A DNA stretch of 64,000 bases from an uncultured Dehalococcoidia bacterium (GCA_958296385.1 OY282494.1:541416-605415), one strand, 5' to 3'; numbered from the stretch's first letter, positions 46,969 to 56,266 are shown. The notes: a model not told the origin generated them from the letters alone. A program made the numbers and translations.

Positions 46969-48003
46969 GTGAATGCAGAACTCGAAAAACCAATCCGCAG
47001 GTCGGACACGATCCTGCAAACCCGCCGTGAACTTTTGCCCTGGCCCGACGATGCCACGTTCAAGATTTTGTCCCTAGACGGCGGCGGTATAAAGGGTATT
47101 TTTCCGGCGGGTATCCTGACTTACCTGGAAGAGCAGTGCCTGGGCGGTCAGCCTATCGGGGGCTATTTCGACCTGATTACCGGCACCTCTACCGGCGGCA
47201 TCATAGCTCTCGGATTGGGCGCTGGAATGACGGCTCGTTCCCTGTTGGATTTGTATGTTAATGAGGGCCGCCACGTATTCCCGCCGCAGCAACGCGCCGG
47301 CGGACCGTTGCCGTGGCTGCGTAATCTGTTTCGCAATCGATATGACCGGGCCGCTCTGGACGAATTGCTTCGTCAGACTTTGGGGGCAAAAACGCTTCGG
47401 GAATCCAGGTATCGGTTGCTGATACCGGCAACCGAGGGTAAGCATGGCGATCCTGCGGTGTACAAAACGCCGCACCATCCCGGGTATTTTCTGGACGGCG
47501 ACAAGCCCATGGCCGAAGTGGCCGCCGCGACGTCTGCGGCGCCTACCTACCTGAAGCCGATGGTACAGGACGGGTACATCCTGCTGGACGGGGGCATCTG
47601 GGCTAACAACCCAACCATGATGGGCCTGGTCGAAGCTTTGACCTGCTTTACGGTGCAGCGGGAGAACATTGCGATACTGAGTATTGGGTGTGGGCAGGAC
47701 GACTTTCGGATTGACCGCAAGCAGGCGGCCGGAGCCGGGCAATACCAATGGCGCAAAATAATCGAAGTGGCCATGCACTACCAATCCCTGACGGCCGTCA
47801 ACCAAGCCGGGCTGTTAATTGGCCGTGATAAGGTTACGCGGCTGGACAGGCCGGCGGGCGCGGAGCGCGTTGACCTGGACGATTGGACGAAGGCCAGACG
47901 GCTGCTGCCGGAGGAGGCGTCTGCTGTCGCAGAACAATATGCCGACCGGATAGCCGGGACGTTTTTTACCCAGACTGCGGCGCCCTTCACGCCGCTGGCA
48001 TAG
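46969..48003 (+). CDS. Patatin-like phospholipase, CapV-like CBASS effector
   Basis: Protein of 344 residues, predicted to degrade membrane phospholipids when bound by a cyclic nucleotide, killing the infected cell. Motifs: oxyanion loop GGGIKG (residues 38-43), nucleophile elbow GTSTG (72-76), and the catalytic Asp in LLDGGIWANNP. GTG 46969 is taken as start because it follows the promoter and palindrome; the frame also stays open back to a TTG at 46894, but that would place the promoter inside the gene. The CD-NTase gene starts 17 bases after the stop. Confidence 0.9.
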   Translation: MNAELEKPIRRSDTILQTRRELLPWPDDATFKILSLDGGGIKGIFPAGILTYLEEQCLGGQPIGGYFDLITGTSTGGIIALGLGAGMTARSLLDLYVNEGRHVFPPQQRAGGPLPWLRNLFRNRYDRAALDELLRQTLGAKTLRESRYRLLIPATEGKHGDPAVYKTPHHPGYFLDGDKPMAEVAAATSAAPTYLKPMVQDGYILLDGGIWANNPTMMGLVEALTCFTVQRENIAILSIGCGQDDFRIDRKQAAGAGQYQWRKIIEVAMHYQSLTAVNQAGLLIGRDKVTRLDRPAGAERVDLDDWTKARRLLPEEASAVAEQYADRIAGTFFTQTAAPFTPLA

Positions 48004-48020
48004 TGCCAAGGAGCTAGAAA

Positions 48021-48908
48021 ATGGCTAAGAACAATCAGCAATTCGCCGAGTTCCTCAAGGATGAGGTGAACCTCAATAAAAGTCGGCTGGATCGTCTGGA
48101 GACCGCCGTGGGAGGGGTGAACGGTTACCTCAAGGATAACCTGACCGGATACCAGAGTATGGAACGGCAGGGTTCCTATGCCTTAAGTACGCTCATCAAA
48201 CCCGTGGACGACAACGACGAGTACGATGCCGACATCCAAATCGTGATGAACCCGAACCCCAATTGGGATGCTAAGGATTACGTCCTCGAGATTAGGCGGA
48301 CGCTGGCGGGCAACAAGACTTACGCAGACAAGCTCAGGCTCAAGACCAGGTGCGTAACCGTCGATTATGCCGGCGACTTTCACTTGGACGTGGTGCCGAG
48401 GGTGACCAGCAAGGGCAAGCACTACGTCTGCAACCGGATTGACAACGAGTTCGAAGAAACCGACGGTAACGGATACCGCGAGTGGTTCAACGAGAAGAAC
48501 CGCATCACCCGCGGCAATCTGAAGCAAGTGGTGAAATATCTCAAGTACCTGCGCGACCACAAGAACAGTTTCACCGCCAAGTCGATTTTGCTGACGACGC
48601 TTGCCGGTAACGCTATCAGGGAGTCCGGCACAAGAACTCCGGAGGTGAGTTCCGTTGCCGACACGCTGGTTACCGTCCTCTCCCGGATGGACAATTACTT
48701 GCAGCGGCATTCCAATATGCCGGAGATTAAGAATCCGGTGCTGCGTGTGGAGAACTTCAACCGGCACTGGGACCAGCGGAAATACGCCAATTTCCGGGAC
48801 CGTATCCGGTCGTATGCGAGTACGGCGAAACAGGCAAAAGCTGCGCCATCGGGTGAAAAGTCCATCCAGCTCTGGCAGGAACTGTTTGGTGACGGGTTCG
48901 GTAAATAG
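48021..48908 (+). CDS. CD-NTase (cGAS/DncV-like nucleotidyltransferase), CBASS cyclase
   Basis: Protein of 295 residues that should make a cyclic di- or trinucleotide second messenger. The active site has GSYALSTLIKP (GS at 51-52), the metal-binding pair in DEYDADIQI (Asp69, Asp71) and the third Asp in FHLDVVP (Asp123). GGAG precedes ATG 48021. The C-terminus ends WQELFGDGFGK, a tail of the kind Cap2 conjugates in type II CBASS. The CD-NTase clade and nucleotide product cannot be told from sequence by eye. Confidence 0.9.
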   Translation: MAKNNQQFAEFLKDEVNLNKSRLDRLETAVGGVNGYLKDNLTGYQSMERQGSYALSTLIKPVDDNDEYDADIQIVMNPNPNWDAKDYVLEIRRTLAGNKTYADKLRLKTRCVTVDYAGDFHLDVVPRVTSKGKHYVCNRIDNEFEETDGNGYREWFNEKNRITRGNLKQVVKYLKYLRDHKNSFTAKSILLTTLAGNAIRESGTRTPEVSSVADTLVTVLSRMDNYLQRHSNMPEIKNPVLRVENFNRHWDQRKYANFRDRIRSYASTAKQAKAAPSGEKSIQLWQELFGDGFGK

Positions 48909-49011
48909 GCGGGTTCCGGGACTGGCCGCAACGCTCGTACCCCGGTGGCGCCCGCTGCGTCTATACCCGTAGCACCACGGCAGGGCGAAGCCGACAGGTT
49001 CGGATAGGGCG

Positions 49012-50547
49012 ATGATGGACGACCATTTCTTTACGGAGTCGCTTGAGGAGTTCCAGCGCGAAATGGCGGCGGCCGGCTTCGAGCCGGTCGCGGCCGCCGA
49101 CCCGCCACGCTGGAGAGGGCCAATCCATCCGGCCTTCGCTCCGCTCACGGACGCGAAGACTATGGACATCGTGATTACGCCCGGATGGCACTTTCAGCCT
49201 CCCGCTCTGCTGGTGGATGGCCTTGATACTAATCACTCAATGCTGAACGGGTTGGTTTGTATGTGGCAAGATGGGGATGCCAGCCTCGAATGGACCACTA
49301 TGCCAGGATTTTTCTCACGCATCGCAGATTGGTGCGAGAATGCCAGGAACGGCTGGGCAGGCGATGACCTGGTGTATGACGCCTTTCTGAACTTCCAAAA
49401 GAAACTGGCGGGAGTTGCGACCTTTAATCTGCCTGAACTCAATATGCGCAAAGGCGGTTGTGGGGATGTTTATGGCATTGTGAACGCAGATTTACAGAGG
49501 ATTGATGTTAAGCGGGGACGGTCTAACTCGCCCGGCCAGCTACGCGGCCTGTGGTTTCACGCGGGAGTGTTGGACAATCCTCCGCCCCGGCGACTTTCGG
49601 AAGTGTTTCGCTGCTTGCCCAGGAACCAGAGGAAAGGGCTGGAGCGCGAACTCGGCAATCGCCGGAGGCCCGAACCATGCTCGGTCAGCGGCGGAGTGGA
49701 CATCATCCTGTTTTGTTGGGAGCATCGCGGCCGGCCCGACTTGCTGGTGATGGTGTGTGAGGGAATGAACGACCAAGTTGATGCGGTTGCGTTGCAGCCA
49801 GGACCGATTGACGAAGACAGCCTTATCCTGCGGGCTGGCCCGGATGCGCCGCTGCTGCGGACTTGCAAAGTGACGCTGTTCGGGGCTGGAGCGTTGGGCG
49901 GTTACGTTGGGGTGGCGCTTGCGGAGAGCGGGTTGGGCTCTCTGGACGTTGTGGACGGCGATACGCTCTTGCCGGGCAACGTGGTCAGGCACGTCGCCGG
50001 CCACGACCAGGTGGGCAGACCCAAGGCGCAGGCAGTCCGCTACGTGATTGAAAAGCACGCGCCCTGGACTGGGGTTGCGGAGTTCTTTGAATCTCCGGTT
50101 ACTGCGAGCAAAATACGCGAGCGCATCGCTAACGCTGATATGGTCGTTGACGCTACGGGTAACGAGGCTTTTACCGGGGCGTTGGCCGTGGCGGCGCGGG
50201 GTATTGGAATACCGCTGGTCTCCGGGGCGCTTTACCGGGGCGGCAGTATTGCGCGGGTGCAGCGGCAGGCGCTGCCGGACGATGTTCCCCTGCACCGGCG
50301 TGAGGATACGCCGCAATTTCCGGCTATTCCCGCCGGCGATGGCCGCTATGATTTTGCGTCGCCCGCGCTGGGCTGCTCCGCTCCGGTGAACAACGCTCCG
50401 CCGGCTTCGGTAACCGCGTGCGCTGCCCTGATTGTCCAAATGACCCTGGATGCTCTCACCGGCCGGTTTGAGTTCAACGACGAAGTGATCGACGTTTATC
50501 GGAGTATCGCAGAGGCGCCGTTTAATCGTGTCGGTAGAGTGGGATAG
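49012..50547 (+). CDS. Cap2-like E2-E1 conjugation protein (type II CBASS)
   Basis: Protein of 511 residues. The N-terminal E2-like domain has a candidate catalytic Cys83 in NGLVCMWQDGD. The C-terminal ThiF/E1 domain starts at VTLFGAGALGGYVGVALAESG (ATP-binding GAGALGG at 291-297), has VVDGDTLLPGNVVRH, and a candidate E1 Cys455 in ALGCSAPVNNAPP. In studied systems Cap2 attaches the C-terminus of the CD-NTase to target proteins and so primes it. The gene lies 103 bases after the CD-NTase. The partner deconjugase Cap3 (JAB) is absent from both flanks. Confidence 0.9.
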   Translation: MMDDHFFTESLEEFQREMAAAGFEPVAAADPPRWRGPIHPAFAPLTDAKTMDIVITPGWHFQPPALLVDGLDTNHSMLNGLVCMWQDGDASLEWTTMPGFFSRIADWCENARNGWAGDDLVYDAFLNFQKKLAGVATFNLPELNMRKGGCGDVYGIVNADLQRIDVKRGRSNSPGQLRGLWFHAGVLDNPPPRRLSEVFRCLPRNQRKGLERELGNRRRPEPCSVSGGVDIILFCWEHRGRPDLLVMVCEGMNDQVDAVALQPGPIDEDSLILRAGPDAPLLRTCKVTLFGAGALGGYVGVALAESGLGSLDVVDGDTLLPGNVVRHVAGHDQVGRPKAQAVRYVIEKHAPWTGVAEFFESPVTASKIRERIANADMVVDATGNEAFTGALAVAARGIGIPLVSGALYRGGSIARVQRQALPDDVPLHRREDTPQFPAIPAGDGRYDFASPALGCSAPVNNAPPASVTACAALIVQMTLDALTGRFEFNDEVIDVYRSIAEAPFNRVGRVG

Positions 50548-50623
50548 GCTACGGGCCGGAAGGCACATCACGAGCTCTGGAACCGACGTGAGACCATCAC
50601 TAATGATTGGGGCGTGTGGAGGT

Positions 50624-51859
50624 TCAGGGTAGGCGGCGGACGCGGGCCAGGGTGGCTATGCAGATTAGGGCGAGGATTAGGCCGAGGGTGCCTACCAGCG
50701 CTATTGCGATTACGGGGGAGGTTTCGTCGGATAGGAAGCCTACGCCGAGGCTGGCTACTACGAGGAAGCCCCGGTCGAAGCTTTGCAGGCTGGTGAGGCG
50801 TCCGCGCAGGCTGTCGGGGGCAATGGTTTGTATCAGGGTGCCGCGGGTGGTGCGGAATACGGCCTGGCTGAAGGCCATGGCGGCGATTATCACAAAGGCC
50901 AGCGCCATCCAGTGGGAGAAGGCGAACAGCAGCAGCGTTATGGAGCTGGCGACCGCCGCGCCCAGCACTACTTTGCCTTTGCTGAACACGAATCCGAAGG
51001 ATGCCATAAAGAGGGCGGCCAGCAAACCGCCCACGCCGGTGACGGCCAGCAGATAGCCGCCGACGTCAACGCTGCGTTTGAGTACGTCGGTGGTGAATAC
51101 CGGGAACAGGAACCAGGCCGGATGCAGGATGATGTTGGGGATTATGGAAAGCAGCATCAGCTGGAAAAGGGCCCGCTCGCCAGTCCAGACGTAGCGCAAA
51201 CCCTCTACCATGTTGGCGATGGCGGAGCCGCGCTGCCGGGCGTTGCCGGGACGGTGAAAGGGCGTTCGCAGCCAGAAAATCATTACTACGTTGGCGAGGT
51301 AGAGGCAGGCTTCGATGGTGAAGTTGGCGAAGAATCCCAGCTTGAAAATCAGGATGCCGCCGATGAACGGGCCTACGATGCGGGTGCCGGTGATGGTCAG
51401 CACGTTGGTGGCCAACGCATTGCCGAGCATATCGCGGGGTACGGTGCCGGCAATCAGGGCCTGGCGCATGGGCTGGGTCATGGAGTGGCAAGCGCCGGCC
51501 AGGATGACGTAGAGGTAGGCGTGCCAGACTTGCACCTGTCCGGAGAGGACGAGCAGGGCAAACGAGAACGCGAGGACGGCCATTATCAGTTGCAGGCCAA
51601 TTATCAGCTTGCGGCGGTCGAAACGGTCGCTGAGGACGCCGCCCCAGGGGCCGGTAATCAGGCCGGGCAGGGTGTTGATGCCGCCAACGGTTACCACCAG
51701 CAGGCCGGCGACGTTGGAATCCTGGGTGAGGTCGCGCACCAGCCAGCCGACGCTGAGCAGCTGGAGCCACTGGGCGTTGTTGGCGAAAAAATTGCCAATC
51801 CACAGCAGGCGGTAGTTGGGATACGCCAGCCAGGCGTCCAGCGTATGCAGGCGGGGTAT
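50624..51859 (-). CDS. MFS transporter (first paralogue), start codon uncertain
   Basis: Inner-membrane protein of about 411 residues, 12 hydrophobic segments, of the EntS/DUF894-type MFS group. It is clearly paralogous to the gene at 54750: both have the block LLSVGWLV-RDL then GGINTLPGLITGPWGGVLSDRFDRRKL. The sequence homologous to the paralogue's start (PRLHTLDAWLAYPNYRLLW) is present, but in place of its TTG there is ATA at 51859. No ATG, GTG or TTG occurs between there and the upstream in-frame stop. The first normal start, GTG 51739, would delete the first membrane helix. It may use a rare start (ATA/ATT) or be impaired. Confidence 0.8.
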   Translation of the reverse strand: MPRLHTLDAWLAYPNYRLLWIGNFFANNAQWLQLLSVGWLVRDLTQDSNVAGLLVVTVGGINTLPGLITGPWGGVLSDRFDRRKLIIGLQLIMAVLAFSFALLVLSGQVQVWHAYLYVILAGACHSMTQPMRQALIAGTVPRDMLGNALATNVLTITGTRIVGPFIGGILIFKLGFFANFTIEACLYLANVVMIFWLRTPFHRPGNARQRGSAIANMVEGLRYVWTGERALFQLMLLSIIPNIILHPAWFLFPVFTTDVLKRSVDVGGYLLAVTGVGGLLAALFMASFGFVFSKGKVVLGAAVASSITLLLFAFSHWMALAFVIIAAMAFSQAVFRTTRGTLIQTIAPDSLRGRLTSLQSFDRGFLVVASLGVGFLSDETSPVIAIALVGTLGLILALICIATLARVRRLP

Positions 51860-52260
51860 GCGGGGGAATGACGGAATGATGGAGCCTCGGAAAGGGCCGG
51901 CGGGGTTGGCGCGCGGGGTGAGGTTGTGGTCGTGGGATGGCGGGCAACCGGGCTATCATAGGGCCTGCGCCGTTGAGTAGCAATCTGATGCTGATGGTAT
52001 TGGCCAATGACAATCGATGTTTAAGCGTTGAGAACTTGCCGTATCAAGCTTTGGACGTGGCCTTTCGGCAAGCTCTACGCCGGGTAGCAAGGGCCAGAGA
52101 ACGATACTCGCTGGCGTCCGCTGCCAACCGGCTAAACGGCAGCTATGCCGACGGCCAGCATAGCGATAGTTTGTGATGACTGAGTTTATCCGAAAGGGCC
52201 GGCATTTTTGTGCATTATCGGGTTTGCCAGGACGTAGCGGACGGCTTTTCTTGCTATGGT
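51860..52260. other. Intergenic region between MFS and helicase genes
   Basis: No gene is well supported here. A rightward frame at 51937-52176 is open for 79 codons but has no recognisable domain or ribosome-binding site and is left out. The 100 bases after it, 52180-52260, are AT-richer and lead into the helicase promoter. Confidence 0.4.
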
Positions 52261-52289
52261 TTGCAAGGGCGGGCAGCCTTTTGTATAGT
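52261..52289 (+). promoter_or_regulatory. Sigma-70-type promoter of the helicase gene
   Basis: TTGCAA at 52261-52266 and TATAGT at 52284-52289 with exactly 17 bases between them. The start site would be near 52296, leaving a leader of about 75 bases before ATG 52372. Confidence 0.6.
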
Positions 52290-52371
52290 AGGCGCGCTGC
52301 CAATGTAACAGTTGGTTTCAGAATGGTTGACGGCGAACTTACAGCCAGCTTTGACGGAGCATACGGATAGA

Positions 52372-54642
52372 ATGAACACGATTGACATTGACAGGCTATT
52401 GACGCGGTTGAACGAGCACGACGCGTTGCGCGCGGTAGATACCGTCAAGACGGGCGCTGTCGAGCGCATCGAACCGCAACTCGCGGGCCAATGGCCCGCA
52501 GAACTGAATCGGGCTGTTCGCGAGGCGTTGAACGGCATTGGCATACAGCGGCCTTATCAGCACCAGGCTGACGCCATCAGCAAATCGCTGAGCGGCGCAG
52601 ACGTGGTTATGGAATCCCCTACCGCCAGCGGCAAAACACTGGCGTTCACGGCGCCTATGCTCAACTCTCTGCTGCTCAACGAAGGTTCTCATGCGCTGAT
52701 GATTTACCCGATGAAGGCTTTGGCCTTTGACCAGCGGGAACAAATCCGGCAGGTTTGCGAACCACTGGAAATCGAATCGTGGCCTTACGACGGAGATACC
52801 CCGGATGACGTTAAGTCTTGGCTTCGAAAAAGCCCGCCGCAGATTTTGTTGACTAACCCCGAATACCTAAATGCTTCGTTTCTGGGCTGGCGGGAGCTGT
52901 GGGATGGATTCCTGCGCAACCTGAAATATGTTGTCATCGACGAGATGCACGAGTATCGGGGGTTTTTTGGCGGCAATATGTCGCTTTTGCTGCGACGGTT
53001 CTTTTTGCATCTGAATCGCATCGGCGTATCGCCCCGCGTATTTTTGTCGACGGCTACCTGCGCCAATCCAGCAGAACACGCGCGGAATCTCACTGGTCGC
53101 GACGTAGAAGTGGTATCTGCACGAAATGTCCTGCGGCCCAAACGGCATTTTATGTTTGTCCGCCCTGATATTCCCGACTTCAGGTATCGGGAGATTTTGC
53201 AACGGCGTATTGAACAGGCAGCATTAACCGCTCTGTCTGAAGGTTTGCAGACGCTGGTTTTCTGCCCGTCAAAACGATTTCTGGAAGACGCTTTCCGCAA
53301 TGCACAGACTAGGGCCGCAGGGCTTGGTTTAGATGCTGACCGCATATCAGCATTTCACGCAGACCTGAAGAATGATCAGCGGCAAGACATACAGCAGAAG
53401 ATTAAATCGGGCGACATTACCATCGTGTTCACAACCAACGCTTTGGAGCTGGGGTTGGACATCGGCGGATTAGACGGTGTGATACTGGCCGGCTTTCCGC
53501 CCAGTATCATGTCCGCCTGGCAGCAAATCGGACGCGCCGGCCGGGGCTGGAACAGGGATGCTTTTGTGTTGTTCTATGCGATGAACGACCCTATCGACCG
53601 CTTTTTCGTAGGCAACCTGGACGCCTTTCTGGACAAGCCTTTTGATGAGTTGGTGATAGACCCGGACAACGAAGAACTGATTGACAATCACCTGGCTCCC
53701 CTAGCTGCCGAAACCGGCGGGGCAGTTCAGCCCTCAGAAGAGAGCATCTTGGGCAACGCATTTTATGAGGCTGCCAAAAAGGACTCTGGCAAGGTTCCAA
53801 AAAATTACCGGCCGCACTTGCGCCTGAATATGCGGGGTGGTATTGGGCGGTCGTTTGATTTGAAACGAGGGAACGAGGAAGTGGGGCAAATCTCGGCATC
53901 ACGACGGTTTCGCGAAGCCTACATCGGGGCCATTTTCACTTTCTTTGGCCAGCGATACCGCGTCCATTCTCACGAAGAGAACGCCGTTGTGCTGGCTGAA
54001 GTTGAACCTAACCTGCGGACGGATGCCGGTTTCTACACCGTAACGACGCTGAGGGACATTTTCAGTGGCTATTCCTACGGGGACATTGAGGTTTATTACG
54101 GTTCTTTGGACGTAATAACGAACTTCACCGGCTATAAGCTCATAGACGAGCGAAACGGGGAGGAAAAAGGAGCCGGCGGAACTCCCGATGCACAATCGCA
54201 GAACAACTTGCATACCTTCTGGATCAATGTTCCGCAGAGTGAATGCTCCACCGCCGGAATTGGCGCATTGGAGCATATGCTCCGGGTTGGCGCGATGTTC
54301 GTCATTCCGGCAGACCGCTTTGATACCAGTACCCACTCAAAGACCAACGACGAACCCACCGCCTACTATTACGAAAACTACTCCGGCGGTATCGGCGTTG
54401 CCAAGAAATTGTTTGAGGTATGGCAAACCGCCCTGGCGAAAGGGGTTGAAATTGCCGAGAACTGCGACTGCCGGCTAGGATGCCAGAACTGCATCGAACC
54501 GGCTAAATCGTACAACATCAGCAACGCAGACATCGACAAAGTGCGTGGCGTAGAGCTGGCAAAGAACTTGCTGGCAACGGTTCAAGATGGCCCAGACCAT
54601 AAATTCCACAACGGGCGGATGGTTCCGGTGGGAAATCCATAA
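52372..54642 (+). CDS. DExH helicase, MrfA/YprA-like (DUF1998-type C-terminus)
   Basis: Superfamily 2 helicase of 756 residues. Walker A is ESPTASGKTLAF (residues 81-92), the DExH box is VVIDEMHEYRG, motif III lies in VFLSTATCANP, and motifs V/VI are FTTNALELGLDIGGLDG and QQIGRAGRG. The C-terminus has a four-Cys cluster, CDCRLGCQNC, as in the zinc-binding domain of MrfA, a mitomycin-lesion repair helicase in Bacillus. ATG 52372 is chosen (GGAG 12 bases upstream, promoter at 52261); an in-frame TTG at 52312 would add 20 residues. In a defence island a role in phage DNA handling is possible, but DNA repair is the family's known job. Confidence 0.88.
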   Translation: MNTIDIDRLLTRLNEHDALRAVDTVKTGAVERIEPQLAGQWPAELNRAVREALNGIGIQRPYQHQADAISKSLSGADVVMESPTASGKTLAFTAPMLNSLLLNEGSHALMIYPMKALAFDQREQIRQVCEPLEIESWPYDGDTPDDVKSWLRKSPPQILLTNPEYLNASFLGWRELWDGFLRNLKYVVIDEMHEYRGFFGGNMSLLLRRFFLHLNRIGVSPRVFLSTATCANPAEHARNLTGRDVEVVSARNVLRPKRHFMFVRPDIPDFRYREILQRRIEQAALTALSEGLQTLVFCPSKRFLEDAFRNAQTRAAGLGLDADRISAFHADLKNDQRQDIQQKIKSGDITIVFTTNALELGLDIGGLDGVILAGFPPSIMSAWQQIGRAGRGWNRDAFVLFYAMNDPIDRFFVGNLDAFLDKPFDELVIDPDNEELIDNHLAPLAAETGGAVQPSEESILGNAFYEAAKKDSGKVPKNYRPHLRLNMRGGIGRSFDLKRGNEEVGQISASRRFREAYIGAIFTFFGQRYRVHSHEENAVVLAEVEPNLRTDAGFYTVTTLRDIFSGYSYGDIEVYYGSLDVITNFTGYKLIDERNGEEKGAGGTPDAQSQNNLHTFWINVPQSECSTAGIGALEHMLRVGAMFVIPADRFDTSTHSKTNDEPTAYYYENYSGGIGVAKKLFEVWQTALAKGVEIAENCDCRLGCQNCIEPAKSYNISNADIDKVRGVELAKNLLATVQDGPDHKFHNGRMVPVGNP

Positions 54643-54643
54643 G

Positions 54644-54699
54644 GGCCGGAGCGATATAAACAGGGGCGAATAACCATCCGTCCCCGCATAGTTCCGGCC
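54644..54699 (+). terminator. Inverted repeat after the helicase gene
   Basis: GGCCGGA (54644-54650) pairs with TCCGGCC (54693-54699), with a smaller GGGGCG / CG-CCCC hairpin nested within. It lies 2 bases after the stop codon. There is no T-run, so it is only a terminator candidate. Confidence 0.35.
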
Positions 54700-54749
54700 T
54701 AGCCGTACAACCTCGGAAGCAGTACGGCGGGGCTATGGAGTGGGTTGGT

Positions 54750-55991
54750 TTATTCAAGGGCGCGTACTCTTTGGAGGGTGGCGGTGCAGATTGCGGCTAG
54801 GAGTAGTCCTAATCCGCCCAGGGCCAGGATGGCTATGGAGGCTGAGGTGGCGTCGGCTAGCATTCCTACCAGGACGCTGGCTGCGGTTAGGAAGCCGCGC
54901 TCGTAGGCCAGGACGGCCATGGTGCGGGCGCGGAAGCGGTCGGGGACTATGGTTAGGACTACTGTGCCCTGGGTGGTGCGGAATTGGGCCTGGAATAGCG
55001 ACATCAGCGCCAGGAACAGGAAGGCGGCGGGCAGCCAGGATGAGTGGGAGAAGGCCATGGTGCACATTGAGCTGAGGGCGGCGGCGGCCAGCAGGATGTA
55101 GCCTTTGCGCGACGGGAATCCGAAGGATGCTATGGCCAGGGTTGATATGAGGCCGCCGACGCCGGTTATCGCCAGCAGGTAGCCGCCCATGTTGGCGTCG
55201 GCGTGCAGCACTTGCGCGGTGAACAGCGGCAGCAGGAACCACACCGGATGCAATATGGTGTTGGGGATTATCGACAGCACCATAATCTGTAAAATCTCGC
55301 GCTGCTGTCGCCAGAGGTGCATGATGCCGTCGCGGAAATCGGCGACGGGGGAAAAGCGGCGGCTGACGCTCTCCGGCAGGGCGGCGGCGTAGCGCAGGCG
55401 CATGGGGATTAGCAGCAGCACGACGGCCAGATAGAGGCCGCCCTCCAGCGCGAAGTTCCAGAAGTAGCCCAGCCAGAATATCAGCAGGCCACCGATGAAG
55501 GGGCCAAAGATGCGCGTGCCGGTGATGGTGAGCACGTTGATGGCGTAGGCGTTGCCCACCGCCGCGCGGGGGACGGTGTTGGAAACGAGTACCTGCTGCA
55601 TCGGCTGCGTGATGGCGAGGAAGGCGCCGGAGATTAGGACGTAGGCGTAGGCGTGCCAGGGGCGAATCAGGTCGCTGTCAACGAGGAAGGCGAACGCCAG
55701 GGCGAGCGCGGCGCCGAACGCCTGCACCGTCATTACCAGCTTGCGGCGGTCAAGGCGGTCGCCGAGGACGCCGGTTAGCGGGTTGACGAGCAATCCCGGC
55801 AGGGTGTTGATGGCGCCTACGGAGACGACCAGCAGGCCGCCAACCGTCGAACCCTGGGACAGGTCTTTGACCAGCCAGCCGACGCTGAGCAGCTGGAGCC
55901 ACAGGGCGGTGTTGGCGCAGAAATTCGCCAGCCACAGCAGGCGAAAATCCCGGTACGCCAGCCATGCGTCCAGGGTCTGCAAACGGGGCAA
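54750..55991 (-). CDS. MFS transporter (second paralogue)
   Basis: Inner-membrane protein of 413 residues, about 12 hydrophobic segments, EntS/DUF894-like. Starts at TTG 55991 (PRLQTLDAWLAYRDFRLLW). Motif A-type loop: LTGVLGDRLDRRKLVM. Strong similarity to the protein at 50624-51859 along the full length, including the segments before the predicted starts, shows that the two arose by duplication. The pair brackets the helicase gene. Substrate unknown. Confidence 0.88.
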   Translation of the reverse strand: MPRLQTLDAWLAYRDFRLLWLANFCANTALWLQLLSVGWLVKDLSQGSTVGGLLVVSVGAINTLPGLLVNPLTGVLGDRLDRRKLVMTVQAFGAALALAFAFLVDSDLIRPWHAYAYVLISGAFLAITQPMQQVLVSNTVPRAAVGNAYAINVLTITGTRIFGPFIGGLLIFWLGYFWNFALEGGLYLAVVLLLIPMRLRYAAALPESVSRRFSPVADFRDGIMHLWRQQREILQIMVLSIIPNTILHPVWFLLPLFTAQVLHADANMGGYLLAITGVGGLISTLAIASFGFPSRKGYILLAAAALSSMCTMAFSHSSWLPAAFLFLALMSLFQAQFRTTQGTVVLTIVPDRFRARTMAVLAYERGFLTAASVLVGMLADATSASIAILALGGLGLLLAAICTATLQRVRALE

Positions 55992-56266
55992 TCTACGTGG
56001 TGAGCGGATGGGGGAACCTTTGCGGATGGGGGATGTTCGCCGGGCCGAGCGGCGGTGGGCCGGACGGGACGGCAGGGGGGATGGGGATATAGTGGTACTG
56101 CGGCGCCCGCAATGTCAACTGCGTATGCGTTATGTCATTCTCCGCTGCGCTCAGATTACCCCCAATCCGGTATGCCAGCTTGAGCTCAGGACAGGTATAA
56201 TACGCACGCACCCCGTCCCATCGGCGCAACAGCCCATCCCGCCGGGTTCCAAAGGTGAGGTTCAGT

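Noticed and set aside
50548..50623. Cap3 (JAB) gene after Cap2
   Set aside because: Only 76 bases lie between Cap2 and the MFS gene, and no JAB motif is visible in any frame nearby.
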